In this document: positions 56,117 to 57,688 of the stretch, piece by piece
Numbering within the stretch: the first letter of the stretch is position 1
Layout: each line of letters opens with the position of its first letter
NCBI RefSeq assembly: GCF_000377405.1
Contig: NZ_KB905030.1
Span: 1 to 57,688 of the forward strand
Reading direction: 5' to 3'
Source: Thioalkalivibrio sp. ALE31
GTDB lineage: Bacteria > Pseudomonadota > Gammaproteobacteria > Ectothiorhodospirales > Ectothiorhodospiraceae
Length of the DNA stretch: 57,688 bases
Program-made: the position numbers and the translations under genes
Notes under the pieces: generated by a model
Told to the model about the DNA's origin: nothing
The model's input: the letters and a program-made list of their open reading frames with translations, nothing else
Databases searched by the model: none

Positions 56117-56707
56117 ATGCAGCGCATCCGCACCCGGCTTGCCATTGTGCTGGCCACCGCCCTTCTTGCCCTACTGCTTTCAGGAGCCCCCATGGCCGAT
56201 ACCAATCCGCAGGTCGCGATCGAAACCAACCATGGCCGCATCGTGCTGGAACTCAACGCCGAAGCCGCCCCGGAGACGGTCGCCAACTTCATGTCCTACG
56301 TGGATGACGGCTTCTACGACGGTACGATCTTTCACCGCGTGATCCCGGGATTCATGGTCCAGGGCGGCGGCTTCGACAAGAACATGAGCCAGAAGTCCGC
56401 TGGCGAGCCGATCCGCAACGAGGCGGACAACGGCCTGAAGAACGAGGTGGGCGCGATCTCCATGGCCCGTACCCAGGATCCGCACTCGGCCACCGCGCAG
56501 TTCTTCATCAACGTGAACGACAACGACTTCCTCAACCACACGGCCCCGAATGCGCAGGGCTGGGGTTATGCGGTCTTCGGCAAGGTGACCGAGGGCATGG
56601 ACGTCGTGCGTCAGATCGAGTCCGTGCCCACCGGGCGTTCCGGCATGCACCAGGATGTGCCGCAGGAGCCGGTCGTGATGGAAAGCGTGAAACGCGTCGA
56701 GGACTGA
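56117..56707 (+). CDS. ppiA: Periplasmic cyclophilin-type peptidyl-prolyl isomerase
   Basis: A 196-residue cyclophilin. The signal peptide is MQRIRTRLAIVLATALLALL and onward to PMA. The domain carries FHRVIPGFMVQGGGF (catalytic Arg), SMARTQDPHSATAQFFIN and AVFGKVTEGMDVV. CGGAGG lies 9 bases before the ATG. An internal ATG at MADTNPQ could give a cytoplasmic PpiB-like form. It is followed after 8 bp by lpxH, the usual ppi-lpxH order. Confidence 0.93.
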   Translation: MQRIRTRLAIVLATALLALLLSGAPMADTNPQVAIETNHGRIVLELNAEAAPETVANFMSYVDDGFYDGTIFHRVIPGFMVQGGGFDKNMSQKSAGEPIRNEADNGLKNEVGAISMARTQDPHSATAQFFINVNDNDFLNHTAPNAQGWGYAVFGKVTEGMDVVRQIESVPTGRSGMHQDVPQEPVVMESVKRVED

Positions 56708-56715
56708 GCCACCCC

Positions 56716-57471
56716 GTGGCTTCGAGCGCGCCGGCCCTGGTCATCTCCGACCTGCACCTGGATCGCGAGCCCGGCCCCCTGCTGGAGGCCGTACTTGCCT
56801 TCCTGAAGGGGCCGGCGCGCAGCGCCTCGGCGCTGTACATCCTCGGCGACCTGTTCGAATACTGGGTCGGCGATGACGCCGGCTTCCCGGCGGCCGAACA
56901 GCTCGCCGAGGCCCTGCAGACACTCGAGATCCCGGTCGCCTTCATCCACGGCAACCGGGATTTTCTCGTGGGCCCGGACTACGCCAAACGGGCGGGGATT
57001 CAGCTGGCGCCCGAGCCATTGCATGCGGCCCTGCCCTGCGGGCCCGCCGTGCTGCTGCATGGCGATTCCCTGTGCACCGACGACACCGAGCACATGGCCT
57101 TTCGCCAGCAGGTGCGCGGCGGCGAATGGCAGCGGGCCTTTCTGGCCCATCCGCTGGAGGAACGCATCCGCCAGGCCGAGGCCATGCGCGCCACCAGCCG
57201 CGACAACAGCCGGATGAAGGCCGACGCCATCATGGACGTGAATGCGAACGCCGTGGCCGATACCTTCCGCGACGCCGATGTCCCGCTGATGATTCATGGC
57301 CATACCCACCGCCCCGCGATCCACGACCTGGCGGTCGATGGTCAGCCGCGCCAGCGCTGCGTGCTCCCGGCCTGGGACGAGCACCCCGGCTACCTGGAGG
57401 TCGCGGCGACCGGCCCCGTCCTGCGCGAACTGGACGGCTCGCCCTACCCGGCGCACCTGCTGCACGCCTGA
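56716..57471 (+). CDS. lpxH: UDP-2,3-diacylglucosamine diphosphatase LpxH
   Basis: A lipid A pathway enzyme splitting UDP-diacylglucosamine to lipid X and UMP. 251 residues. Metallophosphoesterase motifs are complete: VISDLHLD, ILGDLFEYWVGDD, FIHGNRDFLVG, LLHGDSLCTDD and MIHGHTHRPAIH. The start is GTG at 56716, with GAGGA about 11 bases upstream in the end of ppiA. Confidence 0.96.
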   Translation: MASSAPALVISDLHLDREPGPLLEAVLAFLKGPARSASALYILGDLFEYWVGDDAGFPAAEQLAEALQTLEIPVAFIHGNRDFLVGPDYAKRAGIQLAPEPLHAALPCGPAVLLHGDSLCTDDTEHMAFRQQVRGGEWQRAFLAHPLEERIRQAEAMRATSRDNSRMKADAIMDVNANAVADTFRDADVPLMIHGHTHRPAIHDLAVDGQPRQRCVLPAWDEHPGYLEVAATGPVLRELDGSPYPAHLLHA

Positions 57472-57516
57472 ACCGCACTCTTCGCGCCGTTGCGCGGCTG
57501 GGCATGGTTCGTCGTC

Positions 57517-57612
57517 GGTGTTTACGGCGGCTTCGTTCGGCCGCCTGCTTTGTAGTGGCTGGTCCTGGCTCGGCCTCGGGTGTTTACGGTGCCTTCGGTC
57601 CGCATACTGCCT
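57517..57612 (+). repeat. Pair of direct repeats (GGTGTTTACGG unit) downstream of lpxH
   Basis: Two units, about 57517-57548 and 57578-57612, share GGTGTTTACGG followed by a C/G-rich CTTCG-TC-GC segment. There is no coding frame I can support between lpxH and the window end. The second unit runs into a small hairpin, CTGGCG/CGCCAG at 57611-57628. Confidence 0.65.
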
Positions 57613-57638
57613 GGCGCTGACTCGCCAGCGCGCCCCGA

Positions 57639-57668
57639 GGCACTTTCTTGCTTGCCCAAGAAAGTGCC
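57639..57668. repeat. Perfect 12-bp hairpin of a common intergenic repeat
   Basis: GGCACTTTCTTG (57639-57650), loop CTTGCC, CAAGAAAGTGCC (57657-57668), then AAAGAAGGGCAC. The same motif is, from memory, a frequent intergenic repeat near gene ends in several beta- and gammaproteobacteria. It continues to the window edge. Confidence 0.75.
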
Positions 57669-57688
57669 CAAAGAAGGGCACCCGGATT

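Overview
The window looks like chromosome of a GC-rich, sulfur-oxidising gammaproteobacterium, most like Thioalkalivibrio and relatives (Ectothiorhodospiraceae). The reasons are a complete sulfur-oxidising heterodisulfide-reductase-like (sHdr) cluster with its lipoate-binding proteins and dedicated lipoate-assembly genes, a soxB gene, a tusA gene, an OpuA/ProU-type glycine betaine uptake system, and otherwise gammaproteobacterial housekeeping genes. This assignment is inference from gene content, not a database match.

Layout. 1-1.1 kb: the 5' part of an IS256-family transposase, cut by the window edge. 1.1-10.6 kb: DUF3581 protein, RecQ, a lipoprotein cytochrome c, a GGDEF protein, an exported protein, an Atm1-type ABC exporter, ArfB, a small lipoprotein and release factor 3. 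10.7-22.5 kb: Sel1-repeat protein, RimI, family-4 uracil-DNA glycosylase, a PssA/Psd pair, ilvI-ilvH-ilvC, a MutS2-like ATPase without Smr domain, an aldo/keto reductase and a class II deacetylase. 22.5-26.4 kb: a CbbQ/CbbO-type AAA+/VWA pair translationally coupled to the deacetylase, with a divergent small protein. 26.8-29.8 kb: betaine ABC transporter.

29.8-46.9 kb, all on the minus strand, is the core of the window. In transcription order: tusA; hdrC1-hdrB1-hdrA-hyp-hdrC2-hdrB2; lbpB-dsrE-lbpA; then lipoate assembly (radical SAM protein, lipoate ligase, geranylgeranyl-reductase-like flavoprotein, second radical SAM protein); then a FadL-type outer-membrane protein, a periplasmic protein, a small cytoplasmic protein, a second lipoate-ligase-like protein and a degenerate receiver protein. 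Intrinsic terminators separate the blocks. A sigma70-like promoter before tusA is flanked by two near-identical 11-bp repeats. The model is that TusA and the DsrE protein deliver sulfane sulfur to the sHdr complex, that LbpA/LbpB carry lipoate-bound intermediates, and that the lip genes build lipoate on these proteins. The final five genes have no established place in the pathway and are the most novel part.

47-51.4 kb: single-domain rhodanese, an uncharacterised 117-aa protein, BepA-type M48 protease and SoxB, so sulfur genes continue past the cluster. 51.4-57.7 kb: glycine-zipper lipoprotein, four tRNA genes (Pro, Arg, His, Lys in transcription order), a membrane GGDEF protein, folD, gltX, a periplasmic cyclophilin and lpxH, ending in intergenic repeats.

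Several dispersed intergenic repeat families are visible: a TTCGTG-rich family (four arms, two forming a perfect 29-bp inverted repeat), a CGTCATTGCGAGG family (two inverted pairs), a GTGGGAGC/GGCTTGCCGGC pair, and repeats at the right edge. No CRISPR array, rRNA operon or prophage was seen.
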